Source of the DNA: Pelagibacteraceae bacterium AG-414-E02 | GTDB lineage: Bacteria; Pseudomonadota; Alphaproteobacteria; Pelagibacterales; Pelagibacteraceae | Assembly: GCA_003214615.1 (NCBI GenBank) | Contig: QCLK01000005.1 | Span: forward strand, 1 to 64,000 | Length of the DNA: 64,000 nt | Direction: 5' to 3' | Part shown: piece after piece, positions 25,334-34,046 of the stretch | Position numbering within the stretch: the first letter of the stretch is position 1 | How the letters are laid out: each line of letters opens with the position of its first letter | Notes under the pieces: generated by a model | What the model was told of the DNA's origin: nothing | Seen by the model: only the letters and a program-made list of their open reading frames with translations | Databases searched by the model: none | Position numbers and translations under genes: made by a program

Positions 25334-25680
25334 TAACTTCCTCTATATGTAGAATAACTCCAAGGACTTACAAGCAAGGGCACATGATAATGTTCGTTGG
25401 GTTTAGATATCCCAAATCTAACAACCACTTCATTTAAAAAAGGTGTCTTTGGCAAATTGGTTATATTTTTAAAATAATCACCAATAAAAAAAACAAGTTC
25501 ATATTGACCTTCTTTAAAATTATCCCCTTCTAGTAAAGGTTTGTCTGAACGTCCGTTATTATTTAATATTGTGGAGTTAAGTTTTTCTTTCTTGCTTGAA
25601 ATTGAATAAACTTCTACTTTAACGCCCTTAGCGGGTTTTCCAGAAAAAGTATCAAGGCAATGAGTGGTTAATTTTGTCAT
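25333..25680 (-). CDS. uraH: 5-Hydroxyisourate hydrolase
   Basis: A 115-residue transthyretin-like protein. It opens THCLDTFSGKPAKGVKVEV and ends with the diagnostic YRGS tetrapeptide; HYHVPLLVSPWSYSTYRGS holds the catalytic His and Arg. It hydrolyses the unstable product of urate oxidation to OHCU. It is the first gene of the minus-strand purine operon and is separated from divergent uraD by only 25 bp. Confidence 0.96.
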   Translation of the reverse strand: MTKLTTHCLDTFSGKPAKGVKVEVYSISSKKEKLNSTILNNNGRSDKPLLEGDNFKEGQYELVFFIGDYFKNITNLPKTPFLNEVVVRFGISKPNEHYHVPLLVSPWSYSTYRGS

Positions 25681-25705
25681 AAGATATTATATAAACTAAA
25701 TAAAT

Positions 25706-26209
25706 ATGATCAATAAAATTAATAAATTGTCTCAAAGTGAATTTATTAAAGTTTTCGCCAATATATTCGAAAACGCAACATGGATAGCTGAAGAGCTATA
25801 CAAACTAAAACCTTTTAAAGATTTTAACGAGTTATCTACAAAAATGATGGATATTTTTGAAATATCAACAAGAGAAAAAAAATTAAAAATTCTTAATGAT
25901 CATCCAGATTTAGGTAATAAAGCAAAAATAGGTTCACTAACTTCTGATTCTTTAAAAGAGCAAAAAAATTCTGGTTTAGATCAATGTACAAAAGAAGAAT
26001 ATAATGAATTTAAAAAGCTCAATGATGCTTACAAAAAATTTGGTTTTCCTTTTATACTAGCGGTAAAAGATAAAAATAAAATTGAAATTTTAAATAACTT
26101 TCGAAAAAGAGTTAATTCTGAAAAAGCGATAGAGTTCGAAGAAGCTATAAAACAAGTAAAAAAAATTGCAAGTTCACGTTTAGAAAATCTAAATATTAAA
26201 AATATTTAA
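25706..26209 (+). CDS. uraD: OHCU decarboxylase
   Basis: A 167-residue all-helical enzyme that makes S-allantoin from OHCU. Family motifs are HPDLGNKAKIGSLT, the EQKNSGLDQCTKEEY segment, LNDAYKKFGFPFILAVK and FRKRVNSEKAIEFEEA. The catalytic His is in HPDLG. It completes the guanine-to-allantoin route in this window; allantoinase is not present here. It runs divergent to uraH and ends convergent with alkA in a shared TTAA. Confidence 0.94.
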   Translation: MINKINKLSQSEFIKVFANIFENATWIAEELYKLKPFKDFNELSTKMMDIFEISTREKKLKILNDHPDLGNKAKIGSLTSDSLKEQKNSGLDQCTKEEYNEFKKLNDAYKKFGFPFILAVKDKNKIEILNNFRKRVNSEKAIEFEEAIKQVKKIASSRLENLNIKNI

Positions 26210-26832
26210 TATTCAACATCCGATGGATCAATTGATCGCCACATATACCAAGTAAATACAGTTCTATAACCATAGTGAATTTTAGAAATTGTCTCTAGAA
26301 ATTTTTTACTAGGTGGATAGGTTTTTTTATAATTTTTAGATATTGCTCTTAATAGACCTATATCCTTCACTGGAAATATATTTGGTCTATTTAAATTAAA
26401 CATTAAAAACATTTCAGCACTCCAAACTCCTAAACCTTTTAATTTTGTAATATAGTTAATAGCATCACTATCGTTCATTTTTCGAAGTTTCTTTACGTCA
26501 AAAGTTTTGCTTGTAAAAGCTTTAGCTATATTTTTTAAATAACTAACTTTTTGTCTAGATAGTCCAGCACTTTTTAAATTGCGGGAAGATAATTTAAGTA
26601 TTGTTTTTGGTTCAATATTTTTTTTACATTTTTTTTCAAATTTAGCCCAGATAGAATCGGCTGCTTTAGTACTAATTTGCTGCCCCACTATTGTGCGACA
26701 TAAAGAGAAAAATGGATTGTTTCTTGTAGTTAAAAAACCCTTATTATATTTTTTTATTATTTTTTTTAACACAGAATCTTTTTTAGATAACGTTCTTTTT
26801 GCTTTTTGCCAATAAGCTGGAGGATGTCTCAT
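26206..26832 (-). CDS. alkA: DNA-3-methyladenine glycosylase II (AlkA/HhH-GPD)
   Basis: A 208-residue base-excision glycosylase. The helix-hairpin-helix is LKGLGVWSAEMFLMF, followed by the catalytic aspartate in FPVKDIGL, and IVGQQISTKAADSIW is the family N-terminal helix. It removes alkylated purines from DNA. It lacks the E. coli AlkA N-terminal domain, as in many short bacterial forms. The ATG overlaps the stop region of the upstream DMT transporter gene by 4 bp. Confidence 0.92.
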   Translation of the reverse strand: MRHPPAYWQKAKRTLSKKDSVLKKIIKKYNKGFLTTRNNPFFSLCRTIVGQQISTKAADSIWAKFEKKCKKNIEPKTILKLSSRNLKSAGLSRQKVSYLKNIAKAFTSKTFDVKKLRKMNDSDAINYITKLKGLGVWSAEMFLMFNLNRPNIFPVKDIGLLRAISKNYKKTYPPSKKFLETISKIHYGYRTVFTWYMWRSIDPSDVEY

Positions 26833-27746
26833 TGTTGCCTTGGCAGGGTAATGGGTTTTTTTAGTTGATGTTCTCTAACAAATATTATAGCAGAAGAAAT
26901 TACAATTAAGCTTGCACCTGATAAAGTATAAATTGTTGGAACCTCATTAAAAAGATAAAATCCGAAAATTATTGCAAAAACAAGTGACAAATATTTTAGT
27001 GGTGTAGTTAATGAAACCTCTGCTAATTGGTATGATTTTGTAAGTAATAAATTTGCAATACTTCCAAAAAGTCCGATTAAAATTAGTAAACCAAAATCGT
27101 ATCCTGTAGGCATTACCCATCCACCAAATGGTAAAGTAAAGAGTCCGAAGATTGCTGAACAAAGAGAAAAATAAAAAGCAATAAGATAAACCGGTTCACC
27201 AACAAGAGTTAATTTACGAATAAATATGGAAACACCGGCAAAACCCAAAGTAAATATTATTGGAAAAATATAATATAAATTTAAATTTTCAAATCCTGGT
27301 TTTGAAATTATAATAACACCCACAAAACCAAGGCCAACTGCAACCCAACGTTTCATTCGTATTTTTTCACCTAAAAATAAAATTGAAAATATTACTACCC
27401 AGATTGGTCCTGAAAACGCCATTGAAGTAACCTCTGCAAGTTCTAAATTTCTTAATCCTACAAAAATAGCATACATCGCAATAGCACCTATGAAAGATCT
27501 ATAAAAATGTAATTTTATATATTTTGTTTTGTAAAAATTTTTTAAACGTTCTTTAGGTATTAAAAAAAAAATAGGAATAAGACCAAAAATAGCCCTGGAA
27601 AACATTACCTGACCAACATCATATTCATACGTAATTTTTATTAAAACATCCATGAGCGAAAAAAATAAAACGCTTAGGATCATGCATATTCCACCTAGAT
27701 GATTTTGATTTTTGATCATTTTGATATTTTCATTTATATTTATCAT
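26829..27746 (-). CDS. DMT-family (EamA) membrane transporter
   Basis: About 305 residues with ten hydrophobic helices in two EamA repeats. The first has GGICMILSVLFFSLMDVLIK and FSRAIFGLIPI, and the second GFAGVSIFIRKLT. The family exports metabolites; the substrate is unknown. Several starts are possible. The longest (27785) would overlap the start of msrA, so 27746 (16 bp from msrA) is chosen; 27719 (MIKNQNHLGG) is also plausible. Confidence 0.87.
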   Translation of the reverse strand: MININENIKMIKNQNHLGGICMILSVLFFSLMDVLIKITYEYDVGQVMFSRAIFGLIPIFFLIPKERLKNFYKTKYIKLHFYRSFIGAIAMYAIFVGLRNLELAEVTSMAFSGPIWVVIFSILFLGEKIRMKRWVAVGLGFVGVIIISKPGFENLNLYYIFPIIFTLGFAGVSIFIRKLTLVGEPVYLIAFYFSLCSAIFGLFTLPFGGWVMPTGYDFGLLILIGLFGSIANLLLTKSYQLAEVSLTTPLKYLSLVFAIIFGFYLFNEVPTIYTLSGASLIVISSAIIFVREHQLKKPITLPRQQ

Positions 27747-27762
27747 TAAATTAAAAAATATT

Positions 27763-28212
27763 ATGCAAAAATTTATAGGAGGCATTGGCTGTTTTTGGGA
27801 TGAAACCGAGTACGAGGGAGTTCCAGGTATTATCTCTACAGAATGCGGATATTGTGGTGGAAAAAGTCCGCAAGTGACTTATGAACAAGTATGTGATGGA
27901 GATACTGAACATATAGAAGTAGTTAAAGTTACATTCGATCCTAAAATAATTTCTTATGAAGATATAACTAGATTTTTCTTTAAAATCCATGATCCAACAA
28001 CGCTTAATCGACAGGGCCCTAATGTTGGATATCAATATCGATCAGAAATTTTTTATACCACTGAAGAAGAAAAAAAGTCTGCTGAAAAAATATTAGATGA
28101 GGTTAATAGAAAGCTTAATGGAAAAGTGGTAACGGTTATCAGAAAAGAAAAAAATTATTGTAAAGCCGAAGATTATCATCAAAAATATTTTGAAAAACGA
28201 AATAAAAGATGA
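27763..28212 (+). CDS. msrA: Peptide methionine sulfoxide reductase MsrA
   Basis: 149 residues starting MQKFIGGIGCFWDETEYEG, with the catalytic Cys in GCFW. The family continues with ECGYCGGKSPQVTYEQVCDGDTEHIEVVKV and HDPTTLNRQGPNVGYQYRS. It reduces S-methionine sulfoxide in proteins, probably with thioredoxin. An upstream Met at 27712 would extend it by 17 hydrophobic residues and cross the divergent gene, so it is not used. The next gene overlaps by 4 bp. Confidence 0.95.
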   Translation: MQKFIGGIGCFWDETEYEGVPGIISTECGYCGGKSPQVTYEQVCDGDTEHIEVVKVTFDPKIISYEDITRFFFKIHDPTTLNRQGPNVGYQYRSEIFYTTEEEKKSAEKILDEVNRKLNGKVVTVIRKEKNYCKAEDYHQKYFEKRNKR

Positions 28213-29024
28213 CTTTGGTTTCTACAGATTGGCTCAATAAGAATTTAGATAAGGTTAAAATTGTTGATGCATCTTGGCATTTAGTTAAAAATCGAAATGC
28301 TATTAAAGAATATAATAAAGAACATATAAAAAATGCAATTTTTTTTGATCTAGAAAAAAACTCTAATCAAAAAAAAAATTTGCCTCATAATCATTTTCTA
28401 CCAGAAATAAATGATTGGGAAAAAATAGTTTCAAAAATGGGAATTGTAAATAATGATTTTATAGTTTTTTATGATAATAGCGATTTAATTAGTAGCTGTA
28501 GGTGTTGGTTCCAATTTTTATATTTCGGCCATGATCCTAAATTGCTTTTTATTTTAGATGGAGGTCTTAAAAAATGGAAAATAGAAAATAGAAAACTTAC
28601 TAATGTAAAAACAGAAGTTAAACAGTCAAAGTATTTTGCAAAAGAAAATACTTACATGATTAAGAATAAATCCCAAATTATAGAAAATATTAACAAAAAA
28701 AAATTTAAACTTTTAGACGCTAGAAACAAAGATCGATTTGATGGTAAAGCTAAAGAACCAAGGCCAGGCGTTAGAAGTGGATCAATTGAAGGTTCAATAT
28801 GCCTGCCATATAGCGAATGTATAAATCCTAAAGATAACACTTTTTTAAGCAAAAAAGTTTTAATGAAAAAATTTCATTCTATAGGAATTACCGACGATAA
28901 TGTCGTTTTTTCTTGTGGTTCTTCTGTAACTGCATCAGTATTAGGGGTTGCATATTCATTAATAAATAATAATTATATGCCGAATATTTATATAGGCTCG
29001 TGGAGTGAATACGGAAAAGAATAA
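28209..29024 (+). CDS. sseA: 3-Mercaptopyruvate/thiosulfate sulfurtransferase
   Basis: A 271-residue double-rhodanese protein. The N-terminal domain has KIVDASWHL and the HIKNAIFFDLE strand. The C-terminal domain has LLDARNKDRFDGKAKEPRPGVRSGSIEGS and the active-site Cys in SCGSSVTASVLG. The usual loop is CGSGVTA; the Gly is Ser here, which may shift substrate choice. It moves sulfane sulfur to an acceptor such as cyanide or thiols. It overlaps msrA by 4 bp and is followed directly by the RND adaptor gene. Confidence 0.88.
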   Translation: MTLVSTDWLNKNLDKVKIVDASWHLVKNRNAIKEYNKEHIKNAIFFDLEKNSNQKKNLPHNHFLPEINDWEKIVSKMGIVNNDFIVFYDNSDLISSCRCWFQFLYFGHDPKLLFILDGGLKKWKIENRKLTNVKTEVKQSKYFAKENTYMIKNKSQIIENINKKKFKLLDARNKDRFDGKAKEPRPGVRSGSIEGSICLPYSECINPKDNTFLSKKVLMKKFHSIGITDDNVVFSCGSSVTASVLGVAYSLINNNYMPNIYIGSWSEYGKE

Positions 29025-29894
29025 ATGAAGAGATCAAAAAAAATAACTATAAGCATAATAACATTTTTTGTCATTATAGCATTAATTATTGTTGGACGTT
29101 ATGGAATTGGTTTGTATTTCAAAAAAAAATTTTCTAAACGGCCTCCTCCTGGCACAATAGTTCAAATAGTTAAAAACGAAAGTTTTAGTCAAAGTATAGA
29201 AAGCTATTGTACTTCTTTAAGCAGTAAAACTACTTCCTTCAAAATTAAAAAAAATGAGTTATTAGAACCAATTAGCTTTAACAACGCAGTTAATAAAGGC
29301 GATGTAATCGCCAAGCTTTCATCTAAAACTATTGTGGCTCCTTTTTCAGGTATAATTGGAAAAAGAGGAATTAGTGGAAGTAGTTTAGGTTCCGAAAATA
29401 CAATTATTCTTACTTTAGATGATTCCAGAAAAGTATTATGTGATCTAAAAATACCCGAAGTTTATGCTGCGGTACTGAAAAAAGACCTACAGCTAAGAGC
29501 TACATTTTCTGCATATAAAGATAAAATATATGAAGGTGCGATTGAATCTGTTGCATCACGTGTTGATGCTCAAACGAGATCAATTTTAGCTCGTGCTAAA
29601 ATTAATAATGAAAATTCTGAAATAATTCCAGGCTCTCTTCTTGAAATAGAAATATTATACAATCAAAAAAACGCTCTGGGTATTCCTGATACAAGTATTA
29701 TGTATGAGGGTAGCAAGAAATTTATTTATAAAATAATAGAAAATAATACGATTAAAAAAATAGAAATCGAAACAGGAATTAGAAATAAAGGAAATCTTGA
29801 AGTTTTAAGTGGCATAAATGAAGGAGATAAAGTGGTTGCTGAAGGGCTAACTAAAGTTAGACCTGGTATGAAAATAAAACCTATTATCAAATAA
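29025..29894 (+). CDS. RND efflux periplasmic adaptor (membrane fusion protein), short form
   Basis: A 289-residue adaptor. It has an N-terminal helix (about 8-28), a lipoyl-like fold with NAVNKGDVIAKL and IVAPFSGIIGKRGISGSSLG, a beta-barrel and a C-terminal membrane-proximal domain ending EVLSGINEGDKVVAEGLTKVRPGMKI. In most adaptors the two lipoyl halves are split by a 60-120 residue alpha-helical hairpin that meets the outer-membrane channel. Here GDVIAKL and IVAPFSG are separated by only a few residues, so that hairpin is absent. The RND pump gene follows by 18 bp. Confidence 0.88.
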   Translation: MKRSKKITISIITFFVIIALIIVGRYGIGLYFKKKFSKRPPPGTIVQIVKNESFSQSIESYCTSLSSKTTSFKIKKNELLEPISFNNAVNKGDVIAKLSSKTIVAPFSGIIGKRGISGSSLGSENTIILTLDDSRKVLCDLKIPEVYAAVLKKDLQLRATFSAYKDKIYEGAIESVASRVDAQTRSILARAKINNENSEIIPGSLLEIEILYNQKNALGIPDTSIMYEGSKKFIYKIIENNTIKKIEIETGIRNKGNLEVLSGINEGDKVVAEGLTKVRPGMKIKPIIK

Positions 29895-29912
29895 CATTAA
29901 TAAAAAATATCC

Positions 29913-32900
29913 ATGTTTATTACCGATCTATCCATTCGCAGACCAGTCGTATCAGCAGTTTTTTCAATGATCCTTGTGGTTTTTGGATTGTTTGTGTTTT
30001 GGAAGCTACCAGTAAGAGAATTACCTTCGGGTCTTCAGCCACCCGTAGTGCAAGTACAAGTAGATTATCAAGGAGCTTCTGCAGAAATAGTTTCTAGTGA
30101 AATAGTTGAAATATTGGAAGATGTTATAGGAGGGGCTGAAGGAATAAAAAATATAGATTCAACTTCAGAAAATGGTAGAGCAACAATTAAAATTGAATTT
30201 GATACCTCCATTGATCTTGATGCAGCAACAAACGATATAAGGGATAGGGTAAGTAGAGTTTCGGATAATTTACCTGAGGATGCTGATGCTCCTGAAATAC
30301 TTAAACAAAGCGCTGGTTTTACCACTTCGATGTGGCTTTCTGTTTCTTCAACAACTTGGAGTGATTTAGAAATTGGAGACTATACAAGAAGATATCTGGT
30401 AGACAATTTTTCAAACGTAAAAGGTGTTGGAAGAATTTTAGTTGGTGGTCTTCGTGAACTAAGTGTTAGAATATATATTTCTCCAGCCAAATTAGCAGCA
30501 AACGATTTGACGGTACAGGAAGTTGAACAAGCCTTAAGAAAAGAAAATATTAGTCTTCCCGCAGGAAGTTTAGAAGCTACCAATATTGATTTAACAATTA
30601 ATCTTGATAAAGCTTACAAAGATTTATCCTCTATAAAACAATTGCCTATAAAAAAAATTAAAAATAGCGTTATTCGTTTAGAAAATATTGCTGAAATAAA
30701 ATATGGTCCAGTATCAGAAAAAACACTTTTTAAAGCACAGAGTAAAGATGGAAAACCTAATGAAAAAGTCGTTGGAATAGGAATCTATGCCAAAAGTGGT
30801 GCTTCTACTGTTGAATTATCAAAAAAAGTAAGGGAAAGAATTAAAATAGTTCGAAATACTTTACCGGATGGATTAAAGTTAGGCGTTTCATTTGATAGAG
30901 CGACCTACATAAACGCTGCTATAAATGAAGTATATAAAACTTTGGCGATTGCATTTGTATTAGTTGTAATAATTATTTATTTATTTTTAGGAAATTTAAA
31001 AGCAGTCATTGTTCCTGCGGTTGCACTACCAGTAAGTTTAATCTCTGCTGCACTAGGGTTATGGATCTTTGATTTATCAATAAACATTTTTGTACTTCTA
31101 GCTGCTATTTTAGCAATAGGAATAGTAGTTGATGACTCTATAATAATGACTGATGCTATTTATAATAGAGTAGAAAATGGCGAGACTCCTTTGGTGGCCT
31201 CAGTTAATGGGGCAAAAAGTGTAACATTTGCAATCATTTCAACAACTTTGGTTTTAATAGCAGTTTTCTTACCTTTAATTTTTATTAAAGGAATATCTGG
31301 AACCCTGTTTAGAGAAACTGCAATTTCTCTAACTTTTGCTATTGTTGTATCTTCTTTTGTAGCCTTAACTCTTTCACCAATGCTTGGAAGTAAATTTTTA
31401 AATAAAAACACGTCCAAGTCAAAAATCGTATTGAAATTCGAAAAATATTATAAATCCTTCTTAGAATTTTACACAGAAACTTTAAATTATTGGATAAATA
31501 AACAAAAAGTAATAATTGGTTTTATGTTTTTTATTGTTATAGCGTCTATATTACTTTTTAGTTTTTCAACAAAAGAATTGCTGCCAAAAGAAGATAGGGG
31601 TGTTTATTTAGTTATAGGTAAAACAGATGAAGGAAGTTCATTCCAATACACAGCAAATAAAGCTGAAGAAATAGAAAAAAGATTAATTCCTCTAATTAAA
31701 AAAGAAGGAGAGTCTTATAAAAGAGTAATTATGAGAGTTCCGGGATTTGGAAGGGCAAGTAAATCCTATAATAGTTTTATTATCATAGCCTTATTAGATG
31801 ATTGGAAAGACAGAAGCGAAAGTGCAAAAAAAATTATGAGGAAAGCTATAGGAAAAATAGTTACAGTCCCGCAAGCACTTGCATTTCCTATTTCGCCACA
31901 AAGCATTCGTGTAAGTAGTTATAACAAACCAGTGCAAATGGTTTTGTTAGGAAATAGTTATGAACAACTAGAAAGATGGCAAAAATTAATAATGATTGAA
32001 CTGAGAAAGAACAGAAATTTAGCTGCAATTGAATCTGATTATTCAAAAAATAAACCAGAAATAAAACTTGTTATTAATAGAAAAAAAGCCCAAGATTTAG
32101 GAGTTTCTATTCAATCGATTGGTTCAACAGTAAGTACACTTTTTTCAGGTAAGACGGTTACAAAATTTAGTAGGCTAGGCAAAGAATACCCTATTATCCT
32201 TCAGGCTGATGTTAAAAATAGAAAAAGAAGTGAAAGTTTAAGCAAAATTTTTGTTCGTTCTGACACTACAGGAAAATTAATATCGCTGGCAAATCTTGTT
32301 GAATTTGAAGAAGTTGGTTCAGCAAAAATTTTGGCACGTTATGATAGACAGCGTGCTATTACTATTAGCGCGAGACTAATTGGTGATTATACTCTTTCAG
32401 AGGCTTTAGATTATCTTGAAAAAACTGTTAATAAAAAAGTTTCAAATGCTAGAATAGAATGGAAAGGTAAATCAGAAGAATTAAAAGAAACAAGTAATGA
32501 ATTATTTATTATATTTGCTCTAGCATTGTTAACGGCATTTTTAGTTATGGCTGCAAATTTTAATAGTTTCATTCATCCAGCAGTGATTATGCTAACCGTT
32601 CCTTTAAGCGTATTTGGGGGTATTATTTTTATTTTGTTGTTTAATTCAAGTATAAATATTTTTTCTCAAATCGCGTTAGTAATCTTAATTGGAATTTCTA
32701 CAAAAAATTCAATTTTAATAGTTGATTGGGCAAACCAGCTGAGAAGAACAGGAAAAAATATTCAAAGCGCTGCATTAGAAGCTTGTAAAAGAAGATTTCG
32801 TGCAATAATTATGACGTCTCTTTCAACTATGATTGCGATGGTTCCATTGTTAGTTGGCAATATAGGTCCTGGCGCTGGTGAAAGTAGTCGTTTGGCAGTG

Positions 32901-33041
32901 GGTGCTACAATATTTGGTGGAATGCTTATTTCAACTTTTTTCACACTTTATGTGACACCGACGATGTACGTCGTTTTAACAAAAAATACACAAAGAATTG
33001 ATGCAGTTGATATCCAGTTAAGCAAGGAATTAAAAAAATAA
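29913..33041 (+). CDS. RND efflux pump, AcrB/MdtB-type inner-membrane transporter
   Basis: At 1042 residues it has the full AcrB length with twelve membrane helices and two large periplasmic loops. Features are FITDLSIRRPVVSAVFSMI at the start, the proton-relay pair in helix 4 (AIGIVVDDSIIMTDAI), PADVKNR-like porter motifs, and the second helix group with VPLSVFGGIIF and LIGISTKNSILIVDWANQLR. It exports hydrophobic compounds using the proton gradient. No outer-membrane channel gene is in the window. It converges with the SLT-like gene, leaving only 4 bp. Confidence 0.95.
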   Translation: MFITDLSIRRPVVSAVFSMILVVFGLFVFWKLPVRELPSGLQPPVVQVQVDYQGASAEIVSSEIVEILEDVIGGAEGIKNIDSTSENGRATIKIEFDTSIDLDAATNDIRDRVSRVSDNLPEDADAPEILKQSAGFTTSMWLSVSSTTWSDLEIGDYTRRYLVDNFSNVKGVGRILVGGLRELSVRIYISPAKLAANDLTVQEVEQALRKENISLPAGSLEATNIDLTINLDKAYKDLSSIKQLPIKKIKNSVIRLENIAEIKYGPVSEKTLFKAQSKDGKPNEKVVGIGIYAKSGASTVELSKKVRERIKIVRNTLPDGLKLGVSFDRATYINAAINEVYKTLAIAFVLVVIIIYLFLGNLKAVIVPAVALPVSLISAALGLWIFDLSINIFVLLAAILAIGIVVDDSIIMTDAIYNRVENGETPLVASVNGAKSVTFAIISTTLVLIAVFLPLIFIKGISGTLFRETAISLTFAIVVSSFVALTLSPMLGSKFLNKNTSKSKIVLKFEKYYKSFLEFYTETLNYWINKQKVIIGFMFFIVIASILLFSFSTKELLPKEDRGVYLVIGKTDEGSSFQYTANKAEEIEKRLIPLIKKEGESYKRVIMRVPGFGRASKSYNSFIIIALLDDWKDRSESAKKIMRKAIGKIVTVPQALAFPISPQSIRVSSYNKPVQMVLLGNSYEQLERWQKLIMIELRKNRNLAAIESDYSKNKPEIKLVINRKKAQDLGVSIQSIGSTVSTLFSGKTVTKFSRLGKEYPIILQADVKNRKRSESLSKIFVRSDTTGKLISLANLVEFEEVGSAKILARYDRQRAITISARLIGDYTLSEALDYLEKTVNKKVSNARIEWKGKSEELKETSNELFIIFALALLTAFLVMAANFNSFIHPAVIMLTVPLSVFGGIIFILLFNSSINIFSQIALVILIGISTKNSILIVDWANQLRRTGKNIQSAALEACKRRFRAIIMTSLSTMIAMVPLLVGNIGPGAGESSRLAVGATIFGGMLISTFFTLYVTPTMYVVLTKNTQRIDAVDIQLSKELKK

Positions 33042-33045
33042 CATT

Positions 33046-33660
33046 TTAGAATAAAATATATTTTTTTCTATCTAAACTTTTTTGACATTCTTTTAATTGA
33101 TCTTTATAAATTTTAGATTGTTTTTGTACACTTTTTGCAAAAATAATTGCTTTTTTGTCATTCTTATATGCTTTCTTGGCATAGCCAGCCCAGCCCAAAT
33201 AATAATTTAGATATTGTCGATAAGAATCGTTTAAAGGAACTTTATTTATTTTATTTGTTTTTTTTATATACCATCCTATAAACATAACTGAATCCTTGAA
33301 ATGGGTGCGTAAGGCTAGCGGATTATTAGTTTCAGTTTTATAAAGCTCCCATGTTTTTTTAACCGCCTGAGAATATCCATATGAACTTGAGGGCCTTTTG
33401 TAGGGTATAACTTTAAATATTTTGTGTCTTTTAGGTTTGGCAAAACGATTGAAGCCCGATTCTTTATTTACAAAAGCTAAAATCATATAGACTGGGGCCC
33501 CATATTTTTCTGAGCTTTTTTTAGTGTGTTTATACCAAAGGTATTTTTCTCCAAAAATTTTACATGCATTAGATGGATATTTTGGAATAGAACTGCAAGA
33601 AAATAAAAAGAAAAAAAGAATAAAGTAAATTAATTTATTTTTTAAAATCTTCTTTTGCAC
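33046..33660 (-). CDS. SLT-like lipoprotein, possible lytic transglycosylase
   Basis: A 204-residue protein with an N-terminal lipoprotein signal (LIYFILFFFLFSC, lipid Cys about residue 22). A lysozyme-like part has VNKESGFNRFA, with the catalytic Glu and Ser as in SLT domains, then PSSSYGYSQAVKKTWELY and WAGYAKKAYK. Lytic transglycosylases cut peptidoglycan. The fit to the family is partial, so the activity is inferred. The start overlaps the end of the DUF1476 gene by 26 bp, and no other Met is available before the signal helix. Confidence 0.75.
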   Translation of the reverse strand: MQKKILKNKLIYFILFFFLFSCSSIPKYPSNACKIFGEKYLWYKHTKKSSEKYGAPVYMILAFVNKESGFNRFAKPKRHKIFKVIPYKRPSSSYGYSQAVKKTWELYKTETNNPLALRTHFKDSVMFIGWYIKKTNKINKVPLNDSYRQYLNYYLGWAGYAKKAYKNDKKAIIFAKSVQKQSKIYKDQLKECQKSLDRKKYILF

Positions 33661-33952
33661 GCGTAAAAGCCTTTTTCATTTGATCTCTAATTTCTGTCTC
33701 TTCAATAACGATAGAAGCAGCTTGAAAATCTTTTTTGATTTTACGAAATACATCTTCTTGTCCCGCTTCTTCTAGGTCACTTTTAATTATTTCTTGGATA
33801 TAATTTTTTTTCTCTTCTTCACTTTTTCCTAACTTTGAACCCGCCCATTCACCTAAATATTTATTGCTCTTAGCTGCAATTTTAAATTGTAATTCTTCAT
33901 CCATTTGAAACTTTTTCTCAAAGCTTTTTTCTCTTTCATCAAATTTATTCAT
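33635..33952 (-). CDS. ATPase inhibitor subunit zeta (DUF1476)
   Basis: A 105-residue protein of the alphaproteobacterial DUF1476 family, known in Paracoccus as the zeta inhibitor of the F1F0-ATPase. The signature is FDEREKSFEKKFQMDEELQFKIAAKSNKYLGEWA near the start, and the last helix is EIRDQMKKAFTRAKEDF. It blocks reverse (hydrolytic) turning of the enzyme. The gene supports alphaproteobacterial origin. A 94 bp gap, probably a divergent promoter with no clear motif, separates it from gpmA. Confidence 0.93.
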   Translation of the reverse strand: MNKFDEREKSFEKKFQMDEELQFKIAAKSNKYLGEWAGSKLGKSEEEKKNYIQEIIKSDLEEAGQEDVFRKIKKDFQAASIVIEETEIRDQMKKAFTRAKEDFKK

Positions 33953-34046
33953 AGTTTGCTAAAGAATAAATAAATCTTTACAACAGAATATGCAACCAAT
34001 ATTAATATACAATAGATATTAAGAGTCGTATTATATTTTATACAAA

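Noticed and set aside
27712-27762. Longer MsrA with a hydrophobic leader
   Set aside because: The extra residues derive from the divergent gene's start region; MQKFIGGIGCFW is the family start.
33953-34046. Possible small RNA or tRNA between the DUF1476 gene and gpmA
   Set aside because: No cloverleaf or strong hairpin; it is AT-rich promoter-like sequence.
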